A stretch of 46,582 bases of DNA, taken from assembly GCA_022821065.1 (NCBI GenBank), contig JAJEEK010000088.1, forward strand, positions 1 through 46,582, read 5' to 3'. Each line of letters opens with the position of its first letter. Position 1 is the first letter of the stretch. The notes beneath the pieces were generated by a model that searched no databases, was not told where the DNA came from, and was given only the letters and a program-made list of their open reading frames with translations. Shown one piece after another: positions 1 to 8,520 of this stretch. Made by a program: the position numbers and the translations under genes. The DNA comes from Candidatus Poribacteria bacterium (lineage in GTDB: Bacteria > Poribacteria > WGA-4E > WGA-3G).

Positions 1-126
1 TAAGAATTTAATTCGGTAATTTTTAGGGAAGTCCGGCGCAGTTAGAAACAGAAGAAACACCCCAGCAAAAACCCTACCAGGCCTGGGGAAGATATAGAAT
101 TACCGAAATATTTATTTAATCTTCAT
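1..126 (+). mobile_element. Element B (MITE-like), copy 1, nested in element A
   Basis: This copy matches the 134-bp copy at 14725-14858 almost base for base, but its first 8 bases fall outside the window. The outer ends are imperfect inverted repeats, with TTCGGTAATT near the left and AATTACCGAA near the right as the conserved core. It has no coding capacity. Its right neighbour is the right half of element A, starting ACAGTTTGTGG, so the insertion is at the tip of the element A hairpin, as at 14725. Confidence 0.8.
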
Positions 127-166
127 ACAGTTTGTGGTACATAAAGAGTGTCATGCGTAAGTCCTA
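127..166 (+). mobile_element. Element A, right end only (copy a)
   Basis: This is the right part of element A: half of the internal hairpin (ACAGTTTGTGG), then GGTAC, and the right terminal repeat TGCGTAAGTCCT followed by A. The left half lies beyond the window start because element B is inserted in the hairpin loop. Confidence 0.8.
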
Positions 167-205
167 TTACTGAAGGGTGTCCAAATCCTGAAATGGACAC
201 TTCTG

Positions 206-1120
206 TTAGCACTGCCTGATTCGCGCTTGCTCGCCTGCGTGGTAAGAACTCCGAACGAGTGGTCCCGATTCTACATGTCGAAACCCCATTTCCAGCCCCG
301 CTTCTTTGAGTTCCTCAAATTCTTCAGGCGTATAGTAGCGTTGGATCGGCAGATGCCGTGAAGAGGGTGAGAGGTATTGCCCTATCGTAAGAATATCGCA
401 ATCGGTATTGCGAATATCCTGCATCGTCTCCAAGAGTTCTGTCACGGTTTCACCTAAGCCGACCATGAGTCCCGATTTTGTGAGCATCTGTGTATCGAGC
501 TGCTTACCGATTTGCAGGAGTGTTAGTGTCTGCTGGTAATTTGCGTAGGGACGGACACGACGATAGAGGCGTGGTACGGTCTCCGTATTGTGGTTCAGCA
601 CCTCTGGTCGGGCTTGCACGATAACAGCGAGTGCATCCCAATTGCCTTCAAGGTCTGGGATAAGTACCTCTACAGTGCATCCCGGACGATGTTTCCGTGC
701 TTCGGCGATACATTCAGCAAAGATGCTTGCACCGCCATCACTCAGATCATCACGGTTGACAGATGTAATAACAATATGCTTCAGTTTCAGGTAACCGACC
801 GCCTCCCCGATCCGTCGCGGTTCATCGGTATCAACGTTTCCATTAGGATTCCCTTTTTTGACAGCACAAAACATGCATCGACGCGTACAGACATCTCCCA
901 GTATCATGAATGTGGCGGTGCGGTTGTTCCAACATTCACCGATATTCGGGCATCGCGCCTCTTCACAGACGGTGTGGAGTTGCAGATCCCGCATGAGTTT
1001 TTTAAGTTCGGCGTAGTTACCGCCGCCGGGAATCCGCGCCTTTATCCACGCCGGATGTCGGTTTTGCGCTGCTTTTGTGTTAACCATGGGAGTGTCAACT
1101 ATAGGGAGCGTTTTCAGCAT
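206..1120 (-). CDS. lipA: Lipoyl synthase LipA (radical SAM)
   Basis: LipA inserts two sulfur atoms into the octanoyl group carried by lipoyl domains, using S-adenosylmethionine and two 4Fe-4S clusters, in the cytoplasm. The auxiliary-cluster cysteines are C52, C57 and C63 (CEEARCPNIGEC) and the radical-SAM cysteines are C78, C82 and C85 (CTRRCMFC). The C-terminal RSSYHA motif near residue 290 carries the serine that ligates the auxiliary cluster in known LipA structures. Its 304 residues are the normal size. The ATG at 1120 is used here; the second Met (1087) is equally possible, since neither has a clear ribosome-binding site. No lipB lies beside it. Confidence 0.95.
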   Translation of the reverse strand: MLKTLPIVDTPMVNTKAAQNRHPAWIKARIPGGGNYAELKKLMRDLQLHTVCEEARCPNIGECWNNRTATFMILGDVCTRRCMFCAVKKGNPNGNVDTDEPRRIGEAVGYLKLKHIVITSVNRDDLSDGGASIFAECIAEARKHRPGCTVEVLIPDLEGNWDALAVIVQARPEVLNHNTETVPRLYRRVRPYANYQQTLTLLQIGKQLDTQMLTKSGLMVGLGETVTELLETMQDIRNTDCDILTIGQYLSPSSRHLPIQRYYTPEEFEELKEAGLEMGFRHVESGPLVRSSYHAGEQARIRQC

Positions 1121-1324
1121 TTTTTAATTTCGCTATTAGTAGTCTTGGGATTGGTTAAATTTAGTATAACCTAAGAAATCTTAAAATCTTCACGTATTTC
1201 ATTAATCTTATCAAGAATCCGATTGAAATAATGGTTGTTTCACTAAAACCTTTATAGTTCCTTCGTACTAAAGACTTTATCATAAACTCTATAAGTTTCC
1301 TTTTTATACTTTCGGACTCGTTTT

Positions 1325-2545
1325 TTATTTCTGGTTGAGTCGTGAGATTAGATATTCTTGCCCGCGTTCACCTTTAATTCTGTTACAATGACTACAAAGC
1401 AGTTGAAGGTTCTCAATATGGTCAGTCCCCCCAACATTTTCTGCGATAATATGATCAACTTCAAGGTGTTGCTTTTGAAAGTGTGTGCCACACCCGTTAC
1501 AATCGCCACCTTGCTCTCCGTATAATAGTGTTTTGTTTTCAGGTGCGTTGTATCGGGGAATATCGCCCAAATCCGTGCGTTTAGGAATATCTGTGCGTGC
1601 AATAATATCTTGGAACAGTCCTTGATCGTCTTTGATACGGTCAATAACTAATTCAGCTGCCTTTTCTGATATATCAATGCCAATCCATTTACGTGAAAGT
1701 CTGTCAGCTGCGACAAGTGTTGTCGCACACCCGCAGAACGGGTCAAATATCACGTCTTTTTCATTAGACGACGCTTTGATAATTCGTTCAAGAAGTGCTA
1801 ACGGCTTTTGGGTTGGATAGCCAGTTCTTTCATTTTCACTGCGATTTAATTGTTGAATATCAACCCAATAATCGGGGCAAAGAGTTCCAATATCGGTTGG
1901 GTAACGATATACTTTTCCTGATTTAGTGTCTTTTTTAATTTGCCATGTGCGACCTTCTGAATCGGTTTCAACTTTCATATTTGTTTTTTTGCGTTTTAAT
2001 CTGACAGCATTAAAATCAAAAAGATAGTTTTTCGTCTTTGAATAAAAAAGAATCGCGTCATGTTTGTTGCTAAATTGTTTTTTGGTTCGTGAACCTCTTT
2101 GGTAGCACCATACAATTTCATTCCGAAAGTTATTTTTATCGAAAATGCTATCCATGACAAGTTTCAGATAGTGGCTCATTGTCGGATCACAATGAAGATA
2201 GATAGACCCTGTGTCTTTTAGAATACGCTTCATTTCCAGTAACCGAACCGCCATGTAAATGAGGTAAGATTTATCGGAGTCCGTCATTGCCGCGTGGATA
2301 ACTCGGTTGAGTGCGGGGTGTTTTGCCTCAATTAAATCAAGCCAAGCATTATCAACATCATCAAGCGTCCATGTATCTTTGAATTCAGCACCAGCAGCTT
2401 TTGAACCTATAGGTGCTGCGTAGTTGGCATTGCTATTAAAGGGCGGGTCTAAATATATGAGATCAATGGACTCACTATTCATCCCACGCATTATAGGTAG
2501 GTTATCACCCGTGAATATCGTCTTTGGCTTAATATTTGTTCTCAT
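1325..2545 (-). CDS. DNA methyltransferase fused to HNH nuclease
   Basis: The N-terminal part (about residues 1-300) is an amino-methyltransferase of the beta arrangement: catalytic motif IV DPPF at 33-36 precedes the SAM-binding motif FDPFCGCATT near 265. The C-terminal 58 residues form a zinc-ribbon HNH nuclease: C349 and C352, DH at 364-365, then C384, C387 and N388. Beta-class enzymes methylate adenine N6 or cytosine N4; which one cannot be read here. One chain could therefore both modify and cut DNA, or the HNH could be regulatory. I chose ATG 2545; a TTG at 2560 would add MRFFY. It stands alone, without an S subunit or separate endonuclease, and repeats fill the region upstream. The gene is visibly more AT-rich than lipA, which suggests transfer. 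Confidence 0.88.
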   Translation of the reverse strand: MRTNIKPKTIFTGDNLPIMRGMNSESIDLIYLDPPFNSNANYAAPIGSKAAGAEFKDTWTLDDVDNAWLDLIEAKHPALNRVIHAAMTDSDKSYLIYMAVRLLEMKRILKDTGSIYLHCDPTMSHYLKLVMDSIFDKNNFRNEIVWCYQRGSRTKKQFSNKHDAILFYSKTKNYLFDFNAVRLKRKKTNMKVETDSEGRTWQIKKDTKSGKVYRYPTDIGTLCPDYWVDIQQLNRSENERTGYPTQKPLALLERIIKASSNEKDVIFDPFCGCATTLVAADRLSRKWIGIDISEKAAELVIDRIKDDQGLFQDIIARTDIPKRTDLGDIPRYNAPENKTLLYGEQGGDCNGCGTHFQKQHLEVDHIIAENVGGTDHIENLQLLCSHCNRIKGERGQEYLISRLNQK

Positions 2546-2625
2546 ATAAAAGAATCTCAAAAATGTTATCTTCGGAAATAAAGAGAAACACTTTTACAGA
2601 ATCCTCATTGTAATTACTATAACCC

Positions 2626-2781
2626 AACTTGCCCCCTGTTTAACACATAGCACTCCGCTGGAGTGCAAGAGTTGAATACGCCATTTTCTATTCTCACTGC
2701 GAAGCAATATCACCCCTCTGGGGTGGGGAAAGTGTCTGAAAAACTGTGTTGAAACGCTCAAAATCTGTTAGTAGCAACTTG
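2626..2781 (+). repeat. Element D, copy 1 (two-hairpin repeat)
   Basis: This repeat of about 156 bp is shared with 33577-33720. The ends are inverted (CAACTTGCC at the left, GTAGCAACTTG at the right). It contains two hairpins with three-base loops: GCACTCC-gct-GGAGTGC at 2650-2666 and CACCCC-tct-GGGGTG at 2711-2725. Element A copy b is inserted at its right end, so TTGGG at the border is both repeat end and target duplication. Confidence 0.7.
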
Positions 2782-2783
2782 GG

Positions 2784-2908
2784 CAGGACTTACGCAATTT
2801 TGGCTGTAGGCGGTTTTGTTAGATGAGATTTCTCGGAAAACATAGCATTCTGGTGGAAAACCCAAACTAACAGTTTGTGGTACAAAAGAGCATCATGCGT
2901 AAGTCCTA
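2784..2908 (+). mobile_element. Element A (MITE-like), copy b
   Basis: Complete 125-bp copy. The terminal repeats are AGGACTTACGCA and TGCGTAAGTCCT. It is flanked by perfect 5-bp direct repeats TTGGG (2779-2783 and 2909-2913). The internal hairpin is CAAACT-aac-AGTTTG. There is no open reading frame, so a transposase would have to act in trans. Confidence 0.88.
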
Positions 2909-2935
2909 TTGGGTTACTATAGTTTGGACAATTTT

Positions 2936-3161
2936 AGGTGCAATACACATATTGAAGAAACACCGTTTTTGCTGGGGCGTTTCTTAAGCAAAAACACCCG
3001 CTGGGGCTCAGACCTTGAGGGACCTGACGTTTCTATAAACATACCGCCCCTACGGGGCTTGGGTTTTTGCTTGAAAACGCTGCTATAAACATTGCGTCGC
3101 TACGCGACTGAAGAGGTTTTTGAAATCTTCAAGGTTTCCGCGTAGCGTCCGGTTCGGTTGG
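2936..3161. repeat. Gene-free stretch with short palindromes
   Basis: I see no gene here. It holds two short hairpins, each with a TAC loop and preceded by TATAAACAT: GCCCC-tac-GGGGC at 3046-3058 and GTCGC-tac-GCGAC at 3096-3108. It ends in GGTTCGGTT (3151-3159), the left arm of a stem whose right arm AACCGAACC lies at 3279-3287 beyond element B copy 2. The same hairpin style occurs in element D. Confidence 0.55.
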
Positions 3162-3276
3162 ATGAAGTTTAAGAATTTAATTCGGTAATTTTTAGGGAAG
3201 TCCGGCGCAGTTAGAAACAGCGCCTACGAGGCCTGGGGAAGATATAGAATTACCGAAATATTTATTTAATCTTCAT
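3162..3276 (+). mobile_element. Element B, copy 2 (115 bp), in a hairpin loop
   Basis: The ends are ATGAAG and CTTCAT, with the same core inverted repeats as the other copies; 19 bp of the interior are missing compared with the 134-bp form. It is flanked by GGTTCGGTT-gg on the left and ga-AACCGAACC on the right. Removing the element with one duplicated g leaves a 9-bp stem with the loop gga, so the insertion is at the tip of a palindrome. Confidence 0.8.
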
Positions 3277-3431
3277 GAAACCGAACCTACTGGGCCTGGG
3301 TCTGAGACGGTTGTTATTGCTAAAATTGACACTTATGGTAATTGCTTTCCGTGGATTTCTCTATGACATTCGGCGTGTAGTAACTTTAGATTGCTATGGT
3401 TATCGTTTCTTGCTCAGTTTGTTTAGAAAGG

Positions 3432-3525
3432 TGGCGGGAGAGGGTGGGAGTCGAACCCACCAATCCACGTGTATGGACTATCCGGTTTTGAAGACCGGTA
3501 GGGCCACCGGACCCTATCCTCCCCC
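3432..3525 (-). tRNA. selC: Selenocysteine tRNA, anticodon UCA
   Basis: On the minus strand the 94 bases fold into a tRNA with an 8-bp acceptor stem (GGGGGAGG with CCTCTCCC, one G-U), a D stem TAGGG/CCCTA, an anticodon stem CCGGT/ACCGG around the loop CTTCAAA (anticodon UCA), a long variable arm, and a T arm GTGGG-TTCGACT-CCCAC. CCA is encoded after discriminator G. The UCA anticodon, long acceptor and long variable arm identify tRNA-Sec, which decodes UGA with SelB and a SECIS hairpin. selB lies just upstream on the same strand, separated only by element A copy c. No selA or selD is in the window. Confidence 0.95.
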
Positions 3526-3548
3526 ATAATTTTTTAAACTATCAAATT

Positions 3549-3669
3549 CAGGACTTACGCAATTTTGAGTGTAGGCGGTTCTGTGATAAAAAAGTTTTCG
3601 GAAAACACAGTGTTTTGGCAGCACAAACTGGAAGTTTGTGGTACAAAAGAGCATCATGCGTAAGTCCTA
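3549..3669 (+). mobile_element. Element A, copy c, between selB and tRNA-Sec
   Basis: Complete 121-bp copy with terminal repeats AGGACTTACGCA and TGCGTAAGTCCT. The hairpin is CACAAACT-gga-AGTTTGTG. The flanking 5-mers are AAATT and AAACT, a target duplication with one mismatch. It would be transcribed within a selB-tRNA-Sec transcript if there is one. Confidence 0.85.
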
Positions 3670-3680
3670 AAACTATCAGA

Positions 3681-5621
3681 TCATGTTTCCAAATGCCGCG
3701 GATGTAACCTTCGGAGATTCCCATCACGAACCGTGAGATTCTGCGTATCGCAGTATTCTAAAAAAGGCACGGCATACTTCCGCGAAGTCTCTGCTGTTTC
3801 ACGGAATTCAGCAACGGTTATCGTCCCATTTTCACGTAGGTAGGCAATCAACGCGTCGCTGATTTCTTCAAACCTTGTTTTATGAATAAAAAAATTCTCT
3901 GCTATCTTAACAAACCGTCCCAAGTTTAAAAGCGCGTAAAAAGTAGATTCAAGGACTTTCGGTGTATATTCTGGCAGCAGTGTGCTGAGTTCATTGAGCG
4001 TCGGCGTATTCATACCGGCTTCCAAAAACAGTTGTTCTAATTTCTCTTTCGCAATCTCTTCCTCTTGAGAAAACTGGATTTCGTGAGAGGCTAACCGGAG
4101 TAAGTTCCCATCCTTAACGAGTTCGCGCGTCTTAATGAGTTGATTCGTGAGTTTCTCAAAACTCTGTTCATCGAGGCTTAATTTGCGACGAAGTTGCGAT
4201 GAATTTTGCCCTGCAAGGAGCGGCTGCGCCTCGTGAAACAGTGTAAGAGTGTCCACCATTTTCGCTTTAACTGTTTCCGTGCGTTCTGCGTCGGAGACGA
4301 GCGGTTCCCTGCCAGATTCATCCCAACGGACAATTTTCCCTTCTGTCTGGAGCCTGTCTAAAATGGTTCTCACATCCGCTTGCGAGTGCGGCAAATAGTA
4401 ATAGAGAAACGATTCGGGAACGCAGAGCGTTTCGCTATTCGCTAGTACGATATTGACGATCTGTGCGTCATCGGCTTCTTCCCACTGTGCTAAAATTGCG
4501 ATGGTCTCTGGCGTGAACCGCTTATGCTTCGGTGCAAACGGATTGATCACCTCACCGCCGCCGACTGTATGTTGCGCCGAAAAATCGCGTATGATAATCC
4601 TGTCCCCTCTAAATGTCAAAATCGGTTGTTCTAAGCGGAGTTGTACCTGCACTTTGTCGCCGGGTAGGATTGCTTCGTCAACCAGCAGAATCAACCGACA
4701 AAATATCTCACGGGTGCCGAGATACGCGCGGAAACGGCTCCAATGCTCAATGATTCTCGGAAACGAAGATAATACCTGTAAAGACACGTCTATGTTGTCC
4801 GTCACTTGTGAATAATCGATAGGACAGAGGACATCGCCGCGTTGGATGTCCTGAGCAGACGTACCAGAAAGGTTTAAGGCTGTTCTTTGACCGGCGTAAG
4901 CAACCGAGGCGGGTTCATTGTGTACCTGTATCCCGCGTACGCGCACAACATCGCCTTGCGGCAGCAGCACCATCCGCTGCTCTCGATTAATGGAACCTCC
5001 GATGAGCGTTCCCGTTACAACAACCCCGAAGCCTTGCACAGTAAAGACCCGATCAACATACAGCCTCGGAATACCGTCGTTTTCTTCCGATTTTGTTGCA
5101 AGTGTTACCTGTTCAACAATGGTCTGTTTTAAGGTTTCAATGCCAGCACCGGTTATTGCGGAAACGCTGACCGTCGGTATGCCTTCGAGGTTCGTTCCGA
5201 CGAGCATCTCTTGTGTCATTTCAGCCGCTTCAGAGAGTTCATCGGCGGTTGCCAAGTCAGATTTTGTCATGACGAGGATGCCATTTGAAATTCCGAGCAG
5301 GTCCAAAATAGCCAGATGTTCGAGTGTCTGTTCCTGAACGCCTTCCTTCGCATCGACAACGAATAGGACGATATCCATACCGTAGGCACCGGAGAGCATA
5401 CTGCGGATGAATTTTTCGTGTCCGGGCACATCAACGATCCCGGCACGCGAGTTATCCGGTAAATCGAAATAGGCGAACCCCAATTCAATGGACAAACCTC
5501 TCTCACGTTCTTCCTTGAGTCGGTCTGTCTCCATACCGGTGAGCGTGCCGACGAGTGCCGTTTTCCCGTGGTCAACATGTCCTGCGGTTCCGATGATAAC
5601 GTGTCGTTGATCCTGATGCAT
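3681..5621 (-). CDS. selB: Selenocysteine-specific elongation factor SelB
   Basis: SelB is the EF-Tu-like GTPase that carries Sec-tRNA to UGA codons marked by a SECIS hairpin. G1 is GHVDHGKT (14-21), followed by the switch-II DVPGHE near 65-70 and MTKSD near 118-122. Domains II and III continue to about residue 360. The remaining C-terminal part, rich in short helical and strand stretches, matches the winged-helix region that binds SECIS RNA. Its 646 residues are normal for SelB. A tRNA-Sec gene follows on the same strand, which fixes the assignment. The gene begins 35 bp after lepB, so lepB-selB may be co-transcribed. The start ATG 5621 has only a weak ribosome-binding site. Confidence 0.96.
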   Translation of the reverse strand: MHQDQRHVIIGTAGHVDHGKTALVGTLTGMETDRLKEERERGLSIELGFAYFDLPDNSRAGIVDVPGHEKFIRSMLSGAYGMDIVLFVVDAKEGVQEQTLEHLAILDLLGISNGILVMTKSDLATADELSEAAEMTQEMLVGTNLEGIPTVSVSAITGAGIETLKQTIVEQVTLATKSEENDGIPRLYVDRVFTVQGFGVVVTGTLIGGSINREQRMVLLPQGDVVRVRGIQVHNEPASVAYAGQRTALNLSGTSAQDIQRGDVLCPIDYSQVTDNIDVSLQVLSSFPRIIEHWSRFRAYLGTREIFCRLILLVDEAILPGDKVQVQLRLEQPILTFRGDRIIIRDFSAQHTVGGGEVINPFAPKHKRFTPETIAILAQWEEADDAQIVNIVLANSETLCVPESFLYYYLPHSQADVRTILDRLQTEGKIVRWDESGREPLVSDAERTETVKAKMVDTLTLFHEAQPLLAGQNSSQLRRKLSLDEQSFEKLTNQLIKTRELVKDGNLLRLASHEIQFSQEEEIAKEKLEQLFLEAGMNTPTLNELSTLLPEYTPKVLESTFYALLNLGRFVKIAENFFIHKTRFEEISDALIAYLRENGTITVAEFRETAETSRKYAVPFLEYCDTQNLTVRDGNLRRLHPRHLET

Positions 5622-5656
5622 GCGTTAATCCAGTTGTAGAATACTTAGATTGCATA

Positions 5657-6445
5657 TTAAGGGTATGCATGAATGAGTTTGCCAATTCGATTAAATCTGA
5701 CATTTCCTATCAGTTTCCAAACTTCCCATATTTTTGCTGGCTGTACGTCACTCGCTGGTGGCACGGCAAATGACCAATATACCATAAACGCTTGCCCCTT
5801 GATGTCATTGACATCTACGGGCCCCCAAGAGCGGCTATCACTACTCTGATCGCGATTGTCCCCCATCGCGAAGACCTTACCTTTCGGTATCGTAAACGGT
5901 TTGCCGTCAGGAAACTTGCGCTTAAATTGACTTGAGGTTAAGGTATAATCAAAAAAATCCTCAGTATCCGGCAGGTACTCCGGTTCACGGAACGGTGGAA
6001 AATTGCCTCTCCTAAAGTGGCTGAAAGTTACATGTTTTGTATAATGCTTGTCATCAACTGCTTCGCCGTTCACATAGAGTGTATTGCCACGTGTTTCAAT
6101 CGTGTCTCCCTCAACTGCTACGATGCGTTTGATAAAGTTCCGTTCCCTGTCATGCGGTGGAAGAAAGACGAAAACGTCGCCGCGGGCAGGCTTATGGAAA
6201 TCAAGGATCTTGATTTCGGTACCAGGAATCTTAATGCCGTAGATAAACTTACAGACCAGAATACGGTCCCCGATAAGGAGCGTGTCTTCCATTGAACCAG
6301 AGGGAATCTTGAACGCCTCAACAACGAAAGGACGTATGAATCCGAAAACAAGGATGAGTGCCACAACGAAGACTTGTGTGTATTCCCATACAACGGTCTT
6401 CCGAAATTTTTGCCACTTAGATAATTGGGTGTCGTTATCACTCAT
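5657..6445 (-). CDS. lepB: Signal peptidase I
   Basis: A membrane-bound serine protease that removes signal peptides from exported proteins. One membrane segment spans about residues 20-40, followed by the catalytic motif SGSM (Ser51) and KRIVAVEGD with the catalytic lysine at about 106. The C-terminal box MGDNRDQSSDSR is present. The 262 residues include an insert between the lysine box and that motif (about 120-195), longer than in small Gram-positive enzymes. It sits between lepA and selB on the same strand; lepA-lepB order is common in bacteria. Element A copy d separates it from lepA. Confidence 0.95.
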   Translation of the reverse strand: MSDNDTQLSKWQKFRKTVVWEYTQVFVVALILVFGFIRPFVVEAFKIPSGSMEDTLLIGDRILVCKFIYGIKIPGTEIKILDFHKPARGDVFVFLPPHDRERNFIKRIVAVEGDTIETRGNTLYVNGEAVDDKHYTKHVTFSHFRRGNFPPFREPEYLPDTEDFFDYTLTSSQFKRKFPDGKPFTIPKGKVFAMGDNRDQSSDSRSWGPVDVNDIKGQAFMVYWSFAVPPASDVQPAKIWEVWKLIGNVRFNRIGKLIHAYP

Positions 6446-6485
6446 GATAGTATATTGCCTTTATGAATTGCTCTCCTTTTTTAGA

Positions 6486-6611
6486 CAGGATTTACGCAAT
6501 TTTGACTATAGTTCGTTCTGTTAGATGAAATTTTCGGAAAACACAATCGTCTGGTTTCACAGGAGACTAACGGTTTCCTATGGTACAAAAGCGCAGCATG
6601 CGTAAGCCCTA
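6486..6611 (+). mobile_element. Element A, copy d, between lepA and lepB
   Basis: Complete 126-bp copy with perfect 5-bp target duplications TTAGA (6481-6485 and 6612-6616). The terminal repeats have drifted (AGGATTTACGCA, TGCGTAAGCCCT). The internal stem has changed on both arms (AGGAGACT with GGTTTCCT), so pairing is largely kept. Confidence 0.88.
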
Positions 6612-6623
6612 TTAGATTTGGTA

Positions 6624-8429
6624 TTATTCATCGGTTGCGAGCATTGCCGTAAATGCCTCTTGCGGTACGTCAACGCTGCCGATCTGCTTGAGCCGTTTTT
6701 TGCCCTCTTTCTGCTTCTCCAACAATTTCCGTTTTCGTGACACGTCTCCGCCGTAGCATTTCGCTGTAACGTTTTTTCGGAGGGCGCGGACAGTTTCGCG
6801 TGCGACAATTTTGTTACCGATTGCTGCTTGAACCGGTACCTCAAACATCTGACGCGGTATCAGCTCCTTTAATTTTGTCACCAATGCTTTTCCACGGGTT
6901 TCTGCTGTGTCCCGCGGTAGAATCGTCGAAAGTGCGTCCACAGGATTACCGTTAAGAAGCACATCAAGTTTCACTAACTTTTCAGGTTTATAGTCACCGA
7001 TGTCGTATTCTAATGAACCGTATCCGCGAGTCAGCGATTTAAGTTTCGGATAGAAGTCTGTCAACATTTCACTGAGCGGAAGTTCATAGAGCAATTGCAC
7101 ACGGCTTGCGTCCAATTGGTTCATCCGCTTATATACACCCCGCCGCTTCTGACAAAGTTCCATTGCATTGCCGATATACTCGCGCGGCACGATAATGTCA
7201 ATATTGACATACGGTTCCTCAATATGTTCAATATTATTCGGTTCGGGGAGGTGTGCCGGGTTATCAACGGATACGTACGCACCGGTTTTTAGGCAGACAC
7301 GGTACATTACACTCGGTGCTGTCCGGACGAGTTCGAGTCCAAATTCACGTTCAAGACGTTCATGGATGATCTCCATGTGGAGCAATCCGAGAAAACCGCA
7401 CCGAAAGCCGAAGCCGAGTGCGACAGAGGTTTCGGGTTCAAAATTGAAGGAGGAATCGTTGAGACGCAGTTTCTCGAGTGCCTCTCGCAATGCTGGAAAC
7501 TGGTTCGTATCTGCTGGGTATAGACCGCTGAACACAAGCGGTTTCATTTCACGGTAGCCGGGCAGCGGTTCATCCGTCGGTTTCTTATGGTGCGTGATTG
7601 TATCGCCAATTTTCGCGTTGTCAATCTCTCGGATACCTGCGATAAGATACCCAACTGCGCCGGTGTCCAACCCCGTTGTCGGACGCATCTCTGGTGTAAA
7701 GATACCGACCTCTTCAACTTCATAAGCGCGTCTCGTCTTCATGAGCTGGATCTTATCACCCGGTTTGACGCTGCCATCGAAAATTCGGGTGTACATGATG
7801 ACACCACGATAGTTATCGTAAACAGAATCGAGTACAAGTGCCTTCAAGGGTGCCTCTGTTTCACCGGTAGGTGCGGGGATATGATTGACGGCTGCTTCCA
7901 ATATGGCGGGGATACCGATCCCTATTTTTGCACTCACGAGGAGGGCATCGTCTGCGGGGATACCGATAACTTCTTCTATCTGTCGTCTGGCTTCATCAGG
8001 GCGCGCTGTCGGTAAATCTATCTTATTGATGACGGGTATAATTTCGAGGTCGCTGTCGATGGCAAGATAGGCGTTTGCCAATGTTTGTGCTTCAACGCCT
8101 TGTGCCGCATCGACGATTAAAATCGCGCCTTCGCACGCCGCAAGGCTACGTGAGACCTCGTAAGTAAAATCGACGTGTCCAGGTGTATCAATCAAGTTAA
8201 GTTCGTAACGGTTTCCGTCGGTAGCAGGATAGTGGAGTTTAACGGCGGTGGCTTTAATAGTGATACCGCGTTCACGCTCCAGGTCCATCAGATCAAGCAC
8301 TTGAGCACGCATCTCGCGCTCAGCGAGCGTGTTCGTATGCTCGATAAGCCGGTCGCTCAGTGTGCTTTTCCCGTGGTCGATGTGCCCCAGAATACAGAAA
8401 TTCCGTATGTTTTCAAGATTCGTTGACAT
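6624..8429 (-). CDS. lepA: Elongation factor 4 (LepA)
   Basis: A ribosome-associated translational GTPase that back-translocates or remodels stalled ribosomes. From ATG 8429 the protein has 601 residues, the usual size, and begins [11 protein letters not shown] with the G1 motif GHIDHGKST, then RERGITIKA (switch I), DTPGHVDF (G3) and NKIDLP (G4). The C-terminal domain [19 protein letters not shown] is typical of LepA and absent from EF-G. An upstream ATG at 8450 would overlap the predicted -10 box and is not favoured. There is no Shine-Dalgarno sequence before ATG 8429; the predicted transcription start lies only a few bases upstream, so the mRNA may be nearly leaderless. Confidence 0.96.
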   Translation of the reverse strand: MSTNLENIRNFCILGHIDHGKSTLSDRLIEHTNTLAEREMRAQVLDLMDLERERGITIKATAVKLHYPATDGNRYELNLIDTPGHVDFTYEVSRSLAACEGAILIVDAAQGVEAQTLANAYLAIDSDLEIIPVINKIDLPTARPDEARRQIEEVIGIPADDALLVSAKIGIGIPAILEAAVNHIPAPTGETEAPLKALVLDSVYDNYRGVIMYTRIFDGSVKPGDKIQLMKTRRAYEVEEVGIFTPEMRPTTGLDTGAVGYLIAGIREIDNAKIGDTITHHKKPTDEPLPGYREMKPLVFSGLYPADTNQFPALREALEKLRLNDSSFNFEPETSVALGFGFRCGFLGLLHMEIIHERLEREFGLELVRTAPSVMYRVCLKTGAYVSVDNPAHLPEPNNIEHIEEPYVNIDIIVPREYIGNAMELCQKRRGVYKRMNQLDASRVQLLYELPLSEMLTDFYPKLKSLTRGYGSLEYDIGDYKPEKLVKLDVLLNGNPVDALSTILPRDTAETRGKALVTKLKELIPRQMFEVPVQAAIGNKIVARETVRALRKNVTAKCYGGDVSRKRKLLEKQKEGKKRLKQIGSVDVPQEAFTAMLATDE

Positions 8430-8438
8430 AGTGTATAT

Positions 8439-8468
8439 AGTATACCACAACGTCTGCTGAATTGTCCA
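8439..8468 (-). promoter_or_regulatory. Predicted sigma-70 promoter of lepA
   Basis: On the minus strand, TGGACA (8463-8468) and TATACT (8439-8444) are separated by 18 bp. The expected transcription start is near 8432, about three bases before the lepA ATG at 8429. Confidence 0.5.
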
Positions 8469-8520
8469 TAAATTCTTATGCCAAATCCGGGGGCATTCAA
8501 TTTTAAGAAATTATTGGGTT

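Noticed and set aside
590..1174. 194-codon plus-strand frame opposite lipA
   Set aside because: It is the antisense shadow of a clearly identified gene with all LipA cysteines.
1348..1644. 98-codon minus-strand frame inside the methyltransferase gene
   Set aside because: It overlaps the HNH domain in another frame and has no protein-like pattern.
3275..3529. 84-codon plus-strand open frame
   Set aside because: It runs through the antisense of tRNA-Sec and starts inside the end of element B; no ribosome-binding site or family pattern.
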